A DNA stretch of 64,000 nt from Bacteroidota bacterium (lineage in GTDB: Bacteria; Bacteroidota; Bacteroidia; Chitinophagales; Chitinophagaceae): contig JAFAFR010000008.1 of NCBI GenBank assembly GCA_023423405.1, forward strand, positions 310,001-374,000. The letters are read 5' to 3'. Positions 1 to 7,355 of the stretch are shown piece after piece; the first letter of the stretch is position 1, and the number at the start of each line of letters is the position of its first letter. The position numbers were made by a program, and so were the translations under genes. Under the pieces are notes generated by a model. The model made no database searches. It saw only the letters and a program-made list of their open reading frames with translations, and had not been told where the DNA came from.

Positions 1-153
1 ATAAACAATGGACTTCAGTATCTTTTTTAATCAGCAGCGGCACCCAGCGGACAGAACACAGAATACCGCCACATCGCCAATGCTTCAACGTTAGCGGCAA
101 TGGCAAGCGACCATCTTCAATAATCTAGCCAGATAAGCTTCAATCGTTTCATT

Positions 154-540
154 ATGACAGTTGATTTCCTTGACAAGGCACTATTATATATTAGGACCCA
201 AGCGTCATTTGTCCCTACCAAAAGCGACGTTCCCGAGTTCACGCCGGACGAAAACAAGCTTTTAGTCAGAGCACTTTATAAATTAGAAAAGGATGGATAT
301 GTTTATCTTGACACCAACGTTGACGACAAAGCGAATAAACGAGTGATATTTTACATTTCGTTCGACGGGCTTCTGGCTTTAGAGAACAGCCCTTTTATTT
401 GGAAAAACAGACCGTATAGATGGAATGCCAACAAGCAAAAACTTAATACTATTTGGGCAATTACTAAAATCATTGCTATCATCATCAATGCGCTTACAGT
501 ACTTATATTTACCTATTTGACTTATTACAACAAGATATAG
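154..540 (+). CDS. Hypothetical protein with C-terminal membrane anchor
   Basis: I do not recognise this 128-residue protein. Residues 1-85 are soluble and helix-rich, with a stretch (LYKLEKDGYVYLDTN, then VIFYISFDGLLALE) that resembles a winged-helix fold. Residues about 100-122 form one hydrophobic membrane helix close to the C-terminus, so it would sit in the inner membrane with its N-terminal domain in the cytoplasm. It has no signal peptide. Codon use is AT-rich like the rest of the island. The next gene, a dioxygenase-like protein, lies 64 bp downstream on the same strand, but nothing links the two functionally. The function is unknown. Confidence 0.6.
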   Translation: MTVDFLDKALLYIRTQASFVPTKSDVPEFTPDENKLLVRALYKLEKDGYVYLDTNVDDKANKRVIFYISFDGLLALENSPFIWKNRPYRWNANKQKLNTIWAITKIIAIIINALTVLIFTYLTYYNKI

Positions 541-604
541 GCGTTCCTTTTATACAGTCAAACGACGGCAGTAATTCTAATTCCCGCATCTTTCACAGCC
601 TAAA

Positions 605-1345
605 ATGTTGTACTTAGTTTTAAAAGCGACATACGTGAAACAAACAAGCGACTTCTTAATAAACGGTTTTGCAATAATTGAGAATATATACACGTCAGAA
701 GAAATTGAGAAAATATCGGAGCAAATAAATAGAGCCAATTCGGACAAAGAAACATTCAGAAAGTCGGCAGACCTTTTTGCCATCAGGCAATTTTTAAAAG
801 AAGTTTCGGCAACAATTGATACTATTTTCAATGGTAATTTGAGGTCTGTTTTGAAACAGGTACTGGGTGGCAACTACTTCGTTGTTAAAAGCATCTATTT
901 TGACAAACCTAAAACAGCAAATTGGTATGTTTCATACCATCAGGACCTTACAATTTCTGTTGACAAGAAACTATCGCTCAACGGTTTTGAGTTTTGGACG
1001 ACCAAACAAAACCAATTTGCTATTCAGCCGCCGCTTGATGTTTTGCAGAGAATTGTTACAATTCGTATTCACCTGGACGACACAAATGAAGGTAATGGTG
1101 CATTAAAAGTTGTTCCCGGATCTCATGCAAAAGGAATTTACAGACCAGAAACAATTGACTGGACAGTTGAAAAAGAAGTTAGTTGTAACGTTTCTAAAGG
1201 AGGTATTATGCTGATGAAACCATTGCTGCTACATAGTTCCGGCAGGACAACAAACGATAGGAAAAGACGGGTAATACACATTGAGTTTTCAAATCAGGAG
1301 TTGCCGGAAGAACTTAATTGGGCAGAACGGATAAACTTAAACTGA
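605..1345 (+). CDS. Phytanoyl-CoA dioxygenase (PhyH) family protein
   Basis: Predicted Fe(II)/2-oxoglutarate-dependent oxygenase of the PhyH family, 246 residues, cytoplasmic. The sequence shows the expected facial triad: HQD (residues about 116-118, in YHQDLT) and a distal His in LLLHSSG, followed by the Arg-rich stretch RTTNDRKRRVIHIEF that would hold 2-oxoglutarate. The GNGALKVVPGSH segment is typical of the family. Known members hydroxylate small molecules such as phytanoyl-CoA, ectoine or secondary metabolites. The substrate here cannot be read from the sequence, and the neighbours, all hypothetical, do not help. An in-frame Met lies only at the annotated start, and the length suits the family. 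Confidence 0.8.
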   Translation: MLYLVLKATYVKQTSDFLINGFAIIENIYTSEEIEKISEQINRANSDKETFRKSADLFAIRQFLKEVSATIDTIFNGNLRSVLKQVLGGNYFVVKSIYFDKPKTANWYVSYHQDLTISVDKKLSLNGFEFWTTKQNQFAIQPPLDVLQRIVTIRIHLDDTNEGNGALKVVPGSHAKGIYRPETIDWTVEKEVSCNVSKGGIMLMKPLLLHSSGRTTNDRKRRVIHIEFSNQELPEELNWAERINLN

Positions 1346-1383
1346 CAAATCGAACCCAAAACCTGGGATTCCCTGCTATTTCT

Positions 1384-2124
1384 ATGAAACCATCAATTCT
1401 AATAACATTTTTGATAAGTGTATTGGTTATTGACAGCTCTAACGGGCAGACAGGTAATAATACTACTGTAGCGACACAACAGAATAAATATATGGACAAA
1501 TTTCAATTCGATTTTAAGTCCGCACATCCTAAGGCACAGGCTGTAATGACAGATGAATTTTATTTTAGCCCGATTGAAGAAACTGCACCATTCGGAAATG
1601 ATGATGGTTGGGACGCTGCTTATGGATTTAAAGAGTGGAGGCTTACCAACAAATCCCAAAGCCCTGTAGTCTACTTAAAAGATTTAATTGAAAGGTGGCA
1701 ATATCCATTCTTTGACTATAATGAAATGGATACCACAAAAATCAAAGCGTACATAAATCAAAAAAATGAACTTAGCGAAGCAGACATACAGCAACAAATA
1801 AATGCCATTAAAGAAATAGGCAGATCTCTCTCTGATACTTCAGGTATGAATTTGGAAGACAGCCAATGGAGAGATATGATACTCTCATCAGCCAGAGGAA
1901 TGAACGACGTTTATTTGTTAGGCCAGGACAATGCGATTATCGGAATTGGTTTCGCCCAGTTTGTTTTAGAGGGACATATCGATAACGACATAAAAGATCT
2001 GGCAATAACGGCAATAAAAAGGCAATTACTTCCTTTACTCATTAATCGGTATGACAAAATGTATCGGGACAAAAGAAAGAAGCAGTTGACGAAAATGCTG
2101 GAGGTAGTAAAAAAGGCAGCCTGA
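1384..2124 (+). CDS. Secreted hypothetical protein
   Basis: The frame is open from 1318, but the start at 1384 is preferred: it gives a clear signal peptide (MKPSILITFLISVLVIDSSNG) and avoids overlapping the upstream dioxygenase gene by 28 bp. The mature protein, about 225 residues, is probably periplasmic. It contains a Trp/Asp-rich middle (DDGWDAAYGFKEWRL) and a helical, lysine-rich C-terminus (YDKMYRDKRKKQLTKMLEVVKKAA). I recognise no family or catalytic motif. It could be an immunity-like or stress protein of the accessory island, but nothing shows that directly. Confidence 0.55.
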   Translation: MKPSILITFLISVLVIDSSNGQTGNNTTVATQQNKYMDKFQFDFKSAHPKAQAVMTDEFYFSPIEETAPFGNDDGWDAAYGFKEWRLTNKSQSPVVYLKDLIERWQYPFFDYNEMDTTKIKAYINQKNELSEADIQQQINAIKEIGRSLSDTSGMNLEDSQWRDMILSSARGMNDVYLLGQDNAIIGIGFAQFVLEGHIDNDIKDLAITAIKRQLLPLLINRYDKMYRDKRKKQLTKMLEVVKKAA

Positions 2125-2246
2125 TAGATCCTTACTAAAGCAGCGGCTTACACAACGGTATTACGATAATGTGATTGAAACCATTGATAGGCTTTCAGAA
2201 TAACTTTCGAAGGAACTGCCGGATTATGAAAGTAACGATCTAAGAT

Positions 2247-2716
2247 ATGTATCGCCCGATTGCAAAAGCCGTACTTCCTTTGCTTATCATATTTTCCCTG
2301 GCAGTTAGTTTAGCTGTCTACTATGAAAATAGTTACACAGGGTTCTTGTTCGCTTTTTGTTCAGGTTTTTTCAGGGTGACAGAATAAAATTCGTAGGCAA
2401 GAACTTTCACTTTTTTACAAGTCCATATGCTTCCGTTGCGTTTGGGCTGTTCTCTGTTATAGTGACAACAGTCTTGTATGTGCAAAGCGGTAGAAGACGA
2501 CTTATCTATTTGTTTTCAACCGTCTTGCTTTTTTTCACTACGACAATCACGACCACCTATATTGACAGCATGGGGTATGCTGGTGATTGTACGGCCTGCC
2601 AGGGCCGAGTAAGAAACCTTCACTATAACGATATTAACTATGATGTTCATTTTATCACAGCTTTAGTAGTGGGGCTGACGCCGTTTTTTGCGATATTTCT
2701 CAAAAAGAAAATTTAG
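2247..2716 (+). pseudogene. Small multi-helix membrane protein split by a frameshift
   Basis: An ATG at 2247 opens a 46-codon frame with one membrane helix (LPLLIIFSLAVSLAVYY) that stops at 2385-2387. A second frame, open from about 2333 and lacking an ATG near its beginning (first possible start a TTG at 2357), carries three more hydrophobic helices to 2716 and a CTACQ motif. The two frames overlap across a run of six T at 2366-2371, a typical place for an indel. Joined, they give a plausible four-helix inner-membrane protein of about 155 residues. It could be a real disabled gene, a sequencing error in the homopolymer, or a functional 119-residue protein starting at the TTG. No family recognised. 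Confidence 0.5.
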
Positions 2717-2769
2717 AAAAAGGAGACAACCCGCAAAACCAACAGTCTACGGCTACGCTCGACAGGGAT

Positions 2770-3123
2770 ATGATTTACACCGTAACCGCACGCACACAGG
2801 CAGGCTGCACGGGAACTGATAATGTTTCCGTTAAGGTGTATGAAGGACCGGAAATATATGTTCCGAATGCTTTTTCACCCAACAACGATGGCCGAAATGA
2901 CTTACTGAAGGCGGTTCCCGTAGGTTTAAAAACTTTTCTTCACTTCAGTGTATTTAACCGCGTGGGGCAACGGTTGTTTTATACGACCAACCCGGCAATG
3001 GGATGGGATGGAAAAGTGCGAAGTGGAGACCAGAACGATCCTATATTTGTATGGATGGCCGAAGGAGTGGACGAAACTGGCAATCGCATAGCAAGAAGAG
3101 GAACCGTGATCATTGTCAGATAG
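2770..3123 (+). pseudogene. Truncated CHU_C / T9SS C-terminal domain fragment
   Basis: This is the tail of a much larger secreted protein. Residues 1-27 look like the last strand of a PKD/Ig-like repeat (YTVTARTQAGCTGTDNVSV). Residues about 29-117 are the CHU_C (gliding-motility C-terminal) domain, with the hallmark VPNAFSPNNDGRND, a FNRVGQRLF strand and GWDGKV. Such domains sort large adhesins and enzymes to the type IX secretion system and normally follow a signal peptide and many repeats. Here there is no signal peptide, and the text upstream is unrelated to a repeat protein. The fragment would not be exported even if translated. It looks like a remnant left by a deletion or transfer. Confidence 0.7.
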
Positions 3124-3220
3124 AAAAAGATAGCTCATCGGGCATAAGTATACCATGTGCAAGGGATAAACTCCCGGATAATTAACCTGACTTGTATGTT
3201 TACCTATCCCCACCACAGAC

Positions 3221-3238
3221 CCCAAAGTCCAAAAACGG
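3221..3238. repeat. Dispersed repeat copy 1
   Basis: CCCAAAGTCCAAAAACGG occurs here and again, identical, at 8725-8742. A second shared word, ACCACAGACCCC, is at 3212-3223 and 8529-8540. The two copies bracket the restriction-modification debris and the Fic and VapBC genes. Confidence 0.7.
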
Positions 3239-3263
3239 GACAATAATAAAAACAATAAACAGC

Positions 3264-3725
3264 ATGCAAAAAATAGTTCCAAATCTATGGTTTGACGGCA
3301 ACGCCAAAGAGGCCGCGGAATACTACCTGACAATCTTCAAGGATGGCAAATTGATTAACACCTCTTATTATCCTAAAACAGAAGCCGAGGGACTGGCTGA
3401 CTTTCAAAAAGACTTTGCTGGAAAGGTTCTGACAGTTGAGTTTGAGATTTTAGGGATGCGGTTCATTGGTATCAATGCCGGGCCATTGTTTAAGTTCAAT
3501 GAGGCCATTTCAATGATGATAACATGCAAAGACCAGGCAGAAATTGATTATTACTGGGATGCACTGACCGCAAATGGCGGTGTGGAAAGTGTCTGTGGCT
3601 GGCTTAAAGACAAGTACGGATTAAGTTGGCAGGTGTGCCCCGCCAATTGGGAACAACTCAGTAAGAAACCGGGGGCGTTCAAAAAAATGATGGGCATGAA
3701 AAAACTGATAATTGCTGATTTTTAA
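3264..3725 (+). CDS. VOC family protein (PhnB / 3-demethylubiquinone methyltransferase-like)
   Basis: Small vicinal-oxygen-chelate fold protein, 153 residues from the ATG at 3264. The frame is open from 3192, but the family begins at MQKIVPNLWFDGNAKEAAEYY. Typical features are seen: the opening strand IVPNLWFDGNA, FEILGMRFIGINAGP, ISMMITCKDQAEIDYYWDALT, and the CGWLKDKYGLSWQVCP segment before a short C-terminal helix with an MKK motif. The family is often annotated as PhnB or 3-demethylubiquinone-9 3-methyltransferase, but most members have no proven enzyme activity. An 18-bp dispersed repeat (3221-3238) lies just upstream. Cytoplasmic; function uncertain. Confidence 0.8.
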   Translation: MQKIVPNLWFDGNAKEAAEYYLTIFKDGKLINTSYYPKTEAEGLADFQKDFAGKVLTVEFEILGMRFIGINAGPLFKFNEAISMMITCKDQAEIDYYWDALTANGGVESVCGWLKDKYGLSWQVCPANWEQLSKKPGAFKKMMGMKKLIIADF

Positions 3726-3889
3726 AGGCAGGAATGCGTTGGATGAGAAACCGGACTCGGAAATCAATCTGTAGAAATTGCTATGATGATTACGCCAGAC
3801 GTGCACGGCCGGATACTTGGAAGCGCGGTCTGCAATGATGCGGAAGGTTACCCCCAAACCTTACCACTCAACCTGGGAATGGCCGTAAT

Positions 3890-4126
3890 TCTATTAACGC
3901 CAATAACTACCTACACAGCCTGGTTCAAAAAGGTGCAAAGAACACTATAAGCATAACCAACCAACATTTTCTGGATAATGAAGTTTTCTTACCTAGTGAT
4001 ACCAATAAAATAAAGCGTATCGCGACTTTGCTGAATAGCATTAACGAAAAACAAGCCCTTGAAGAGCGTCTTCTATCTAGCCTCAACAAACAAAAACAAT
4101 ACCTTCTATCCAATTTGTTTATTTAG
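3890..4126 (+). pseudogene. hsdS C-terminal remnant (type I restriction specificity subunit)
   Basis: The frame ending at the TAG at 4124-4126 reads as the end of a type I specificity subunit. It has the end of a target-recognition domain (YLHSLVQKGAKNTISITN, then FLDNEVFLP), the central/C-terminal helix with INEKQALEERLLSSL, and the characteristic tail QKQYLLSNLFI. HsdS proteins are normally near 400 residues; about 78 residues remain and there is no start codon or first target-recognition domain. The orientation is opposite to the hsdR/hsdM/rhuM debris at 6462-7726, which carries its own hsdS-like tail. Two opposed hsdS ends suggest an ancestral locus with inverted specificity genes, though independent insertions are also possible. 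Confidence 0.7.
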
Positions 4127-4178
4127 AATACTACTCTCGACAATTTCAAACCATGCATATTTATTAAATAGCTTCCAA

Positions 4179-5339
4179 TTATTTTTTGAAGTAGACATTT
4201 AATTTTTTGGTTAAGTCACCAAGCGAAACCACATCTATACCTTTACGCATTGCCCAGCTTTCCGGCGATGGTGTTACCACGAAAGTATGTTTGGGTTGAA
4301 TGTCTTCAATAGAAATATGATTGCCTTTGGATAAAGTTGGCGAATAGGAGGCTTTGCACTCAATAGCTATGATTTGACGATTGAACTGTATCACAAAATC
4401 AATTTCAGCGCCACCGGCTGTGCGGTAAAAAGAGATGTCGGCTTCGGGGAACGCTCCTCGTAAATTAGCAAGGACAATGGTTTCCCAAACAGCACCAAAA
4501 GCCGGGTGACCCGAAAAGTCGGCAAAACTGCGAATGCTCAACAATGCCGATACAATACCCGAATCGGAAACATACACTTTGGGGGCCTTTATCAAACGTT
4601 TGCCAGGATTGGAGATATAGGGTTCAACCACGTCCACCATGTACGTGCTCTTCAGTAAGTCAATATAATTTTTTACAGTTTGGTTGCTCACGCCCAGCGA
4701 ATTGCCCAGATTGGAATAATTGACAGTCTGCCCGGTTACGTTTGCCAGCATCTGCCATAAGCGCCTCATGGTAGCGGGAGTGAAATTGACCCATTGCATC
4801 AGATCACGTTCCAGAAAAGTAGTAATAAAGCTGTTGCGCCAGTCAAAAGAAACTTTGTCGCTTGACGCCAGCACACTTCGGGGAAAGCCACCTCTTTCAA
4901 AATACTTTTCAATAGAAATATTGGGTAACTCAGACCATAAAAATGGCGTCAATTGTTTATAGACAATCCGTCCTGCAAGCGATTCGGAGCTCTGCATCAG
5001 TAAATCGCGCGAGGCCGATCCGAGCACCACAAAGCAACCCGGCCTGTTCCATTCATCGACCAAACTTCTGATGAGCGGAAACAATTCCGGCTTTCGCTGA
5101 ATTTCGTCAATGCAAATCAGTTTATTTTTTTGACTGGAGAGAAACCATTCCGCATCGTTCAGTTTTTCCAGGTCCGAAGGACGTTCTAAATCCAGGTATA
5201 AAGTTTCAGACAGATGGTTTTCCATCAGGTATTTCACCAATGTCGATTTTCCACACTGTCGGGGTCCGATAACTGCAGTTACTGGAAAATGTCGTATTGC
5301 TTCAAGTATATCCTCGCCGTTTGCACGCTGCAAAAACAT
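4179..5339 (-). CDS. AAA ATPase with DUF4143 domain
   Basis: 386-residue ATPase of the group annotated as ATP-binding protein/DUF4143. The N-terminal AAA domain has Walker A GPRQCGKST (residues 25-33), Walker B LICIDEIQ (about 90) and a sensor segment VVLGSASRDLL. The C-terminal DUF4143 part has a winged-helix stretch (NLGNSLGVSNQTVKNYIDLL) and a PD-(D/E)xK nuclease-like end (AEIDFVIQFNRQIIAIECKAS). The family is widespread, often mobile, and has no settled role. A 19-bp perfect inverted repeat lies 46 bp upstream of the start. A paralogue at 51249-52415 also has a repeat structure directly upstream. The gene sits between two hsdS and restriction remnants, where such ATPases are often found. 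Confidence 0.88.
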   Translation of the reverse strand: MFLQRANGEDILEAIRHFPVTAVIGPRQCGKSTLVKYLMENHLSETLYLDLERPSDLEKLNDAEWFLSSQKNKLICIDEIQRKPELFPLIRSLVDEWNRPGCFVVLGSASRDLLMQSSESLAGRIVYKQLTPFLWSELPNISIEKYFERGGFPRSVLASSDKVSFDWRNSFITTFLERDLMQWVNFTPATMRRLWQMLANVTGQTVNYSNLGNSLGVSNQTVKNYIDLLKSTYMVDVVEPYISNPGKRLIKAPKVYVSDSGIVSALLSIRSFADFSGHPAFGAVWETIVLANLRGAFPEADISFYRTAGGAEIDFVIQFNRQIIAIECKASYSPTLSKGNHISIEDIQPKHTFVVTPSPESWAMRKGIDVVSLGDLTKKLNVYFKK

Positions 5340-5384
5340 CTCATATCGTTTTTGTTCTATATAAAGATATAAAACTCCAGTATC

Positions 5385-5425
5385 AACTATGCAAATTTCA
5401 AATGTAATTTGAAATTTGCATAGTT
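5385..5425. repeat. Perfect 19-bp inverted repeat with 3-nt loop upstream of DUF4143 ATPase
   Basis: The left arm AACTATGCAAATTTCAAAT (5385-5403), the loop GTA and the right arm (5407-5425) form a flawless 41-bp palindrome. It is AT-rich, has no T tract that would make it a terminator for a neighbouring gene, and lies 46 bp from the ATPase start at 5339. A protein-binding or recombination site is the likeliest role. Confidence 0.85.
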
Positions 5426-5495
5426 TGTTAGCTTATATTCTTAACAAAAGCTGAGGTTTCTTTACCGACCAACTGGGGAAGTTAGCAAAATAGTA

Positions 5496-5561
5496 TTGCC
5501 GTTATCGGCAAAAAGGAAGGAAGCGTAGCATTGGTTTCCATAACTTTGCCGATAACGGCAA
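5496..5561 (+). promoter_or_regulatory. Twin palindromic operators of the Fic gene
   Basis: Two 16-bp palindromes with identical arms: TTGCCGTTATCGGCAA (5496-5511) and TTGCCGATAACGGCAA (5546-5561). The 4-bp centres TTAT and ATAA are reverse complements, so the two sites are the same sequence in opposite orientation, 50 bp apart centre to centre. The second site overlaps the -7 element at 5541-5548 and ends 6 bp before the Fic start codon. This is the layout expected for autorepression by the protein's own N-terminal DNA-binding domain. Confidence 0.75.
5541..5548 (+). promoter_or_regulatory. Probable -7 promoter element of the Fic gene
   Basis: TAACTTTG matches the Bacteroidota -7 consensus TAnnTTTG exactly. 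No clear TTG is seen at the usual -33 spacing. Transcription would begin only a few bases before the ATG at 5568. Confidence 0.5.
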
Positions 5562-5567
5562 TAAAAT

Positions 5568-6461
5568 ATGAACTATGTTTCAGTAAAGGACTTCGCCCAA
5601 AAATGGGAGTTACCTGAAAGAACAGTTAGGCACTACTGCGCCGCGGGCAAAATAAAAGGTGTTTTTCTCACAGGCAAAACATGGAATATTCCGCGGGATG
5701 CCCAGCTACCGGTAAAGGCTAATAAAAAAAGTTTCAGCCACAATTTGCTGCTGGACTTATTGAAAGAGCAAAAAGACATGAAACTGAAAGGCGGCATTTA
5801 CCACCGCACGCAAATTGATTTGACCTATAACTCTAACCGCATCGAAGGCAGCAAACTCACCGAAGACCAAACCCGGTTTATTTTTGAAACCAATACCATC
5901 GGTATTGCAGGTGAAAGTATAAATGTGGATGATATTATAGAAACCGTCAACCACTTTCGCTGTATCGATTTAATTATTGAAAAGGCAAAATCAAAACTGA
6001 CGGAAGCCTTTATCAAGGAGTTGCATTTTTTGCTGAAGTCCGGCACCTCGGATAGCAGAAAGGACTGGTTTAATGTAGGAGAATATAAAAAAATGCCCAA
6101 TGAAGTGGGGGGCAATGCAACCACCCTCCCCAAAGACGTGCCTGCAAGAATGAAAGAATTGCTTGCAGCATATCACGGTATCCAGCAGAAAACACTGCAG
6201 GACATCATTGCCTTCCACCAGCAATTTGAAGCCATACACCCATTCCAGGATGGTAACGGACGTGTGGGAAGGTTGATCATGTTTAAAGAATGCCTGGCCA
6301 ATAATATTGTACCGTTTATTATTGATGAAAACCTGAAACTGTTTTATTATCGTGGCCTGCGTGAGTGGGATCATGTAAAGGAATACCTGATGGATACCTG
6401 CCTCACTGGCCAGGACAATTATAAAGCCGTATTGAGATATTTTGAAATAACGTTTGAATAG
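5568..6461 (+). CDS. Fic family protein with N-terminal helix-turn-helix
   Basis: 297-residue Fic-domain protein. Residues 1-50 are a MerR/excisionase-like DNA-binding segment (VKDFAQKWELPERTVRHYCAAGKIKGVFLTGKTWNIP). The Fic core includes an inhibitory-helix-like start (TYNSNRIEGSKLT, about residues 85-97) and the complete active-site motif HPFQDGNGRVGR (about 224-235), so it should be able to transfer AMP or a related group to a protein hydroxyl. The TYNSNxIEGS stretch corresponds to the family's inhibitory (S/T)xxxE(G/N) motif placed before the core, so activity is probably self-restrained. Two palindromic operators upstream suggest autoregulation. The stop codon directly abuts the convergent restriction remnant at 6462. 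The target is unknown. Confidence 0.9.
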   Translation: MNYVSVKDFAQKWELPERTVRHYCAAGKIKGVFLTGKTWNIPRDAQLPVKANKKSFSHNLLLDLLKEQKDMKLKGGIYHRTQIDLTYNSNRIEGSKLTEDQTRFIFETNTIGIAGESINVDDIIETVNHFRCIDLIIEKAKSKLTEAFIKELHFLLKSGTSDSRKDWFNVGEYKKMPNEVGGNATTLPKDVPARMKELLAAYHGIQQKTLQDIIAFHQQFEAIHPFQDGNGRVGRLIMFKECLANNIVPFIIDENLKLFYYRGLREWDHVKEYLMDTCLTGQDNYKAVLRYFEITFE

Positions 6462-6548
6462 TTACACAAACATGTTTTTCAGCAAATATCTTTTCTGGCT
6501 TTCGTATTGCTGTAGTATTTTATTTAGTAAGAACTTATCGACTAAAAA
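6462..6548 (-). pseudogene. hsdS tail fused in frame to rhuM remnant
   Basis: The last 28 or so codons of this frame (AFLVDKFLLNKILQQYESQ, then KRYLLKNMFV) do not belong to RhuM. They match the ending of type I specificity subunits, where a helix is followed by QKRYLL and a terminal N-x-F-(I/V). The switch from RhuM to HsdS-like sequence occurs near 6548 without breaking the frame. This is best explained by a deletion that removed the end of rhuM and nearly all of hsdS. Its stop codon is adjacent to the stop codon of the Fic gene on the other strand. Confidence 0.65.
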
Positions 6549-7115
6549 GGCATTGGCGCGACTTACAATAATTTCTGCGGCAGTTTTACCGGTAATCACA
6601 AACAGTAATTTGTTTTGCGTTTCGGCAAAGAACATTTGGGTGGCTTTGTCGGTGGCGTCGTAATCGCTGCTTAACGAAAACAGATCCCGTACTTTCTGGT
6701 AAAAGCGTTTTTCCGGAGCCCCTGACGTCGCGGATGCGGGCCGCCAATTCATCAAAATAGTCCGGTCTGCCTCAGGGTTTTTTAACCGCCCATCATCCAT
6801 TACAAAGCCTTTGATCATGTACTCTTTCAGGTTGCGGTTTGCCCATTGCCTGAACTGCGTGCCTCTCTTGCTTCGCACCCCGAAACCTATCGCAAGAATC
6901 ATATCCAGGCTATAAAAAGTGACCTGATATTCTTTGCCGTCTGCGGCAGTTGTTAAGTAATTCTTTACAACTGAAAATTTCGTTTAACTAATTGTCTTCC
7001 AATATGTTGCCTATGTGCTGCCCGATGTTCTGCTTGGAGGTCTCAAAAAGTTCCGCCAACTGTTGCTGGTTCATCCAGACAGATCCGTCCCGGGCATATA
7101 AGGAAACAGCCGTTT
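6549..7115 (-). pseudogene. rhuM remnant (virulence protein RhuM family), frameshifted
   Basis: RhuM-family sequence is recognisable throughout: KTAVSLYARDGSVWMNQQQ and LAELFETSKQNIGQHI at the start, TAADGKEYQVTFYSLDMILA, then RSKRGTQFRQWANRNLKEY, KGFVMDDGRLKNP, and ATQMFFAETQNKLLF before TAAEIIVSRAN. It is broken. An in-frame stop follows ILEDN (7003-7005) and a frame change follows it. Around 6721-6780 a compensating pair of shifts turns the usual PDYFDELAARIRDVR into unrelated residues. The first codons are joined to hsdM sequence and the end to an hsdS tail. RhuM genes are commonly carried between hsdM and hsdS; their role is unclear. The gene is not functional as it stands. Confidence 0.75.
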
Positions 7116-7355
7116 TGCCCCGATTACCGCATCAATATGATTGTCGTTTAACAATTTGGTACGAATGCGCTGCTCCGCGCCACCGCGAAACAAAACACCA
7201 TGTGGCAGAATAATTGCCATTGTGCCTTCTTTGCTTAAGAAATGAAAGCCGTGCAGCAGGAAAGCAAAATCTGCCGCCGATTTGGGTGCCAGTCCGTGGT
7301 GTTTGAACCGGAAATCGTCCCCCAGTGATTCCGATGGTTCCCAGCGATAGCTGAA
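7116..7355 (-). pseudogene. hsdM internal fragment (type I DNA methyltransferase)
   Basis: About 80 codons from the centre of a type I N6-adenine methyltransferase subunit: FSYRWEPSESLGDD, GLAPKSAADFAFLLHG, and KEGTMAIILPHGVLFRGGAE. Full HsdM is near 500 residues and has the catalytic NPPF just before FSYRW. Here NPPF has been replaced by hsdR sequence (NTY) at the left join, so the catalytic motif is lost. At the right join (about 7116-7118) the sequence passes from VIG directly into rhuM. Neither the N-terminal helical domain nor the C-terminus is present nearby. Confidence 0.75.
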
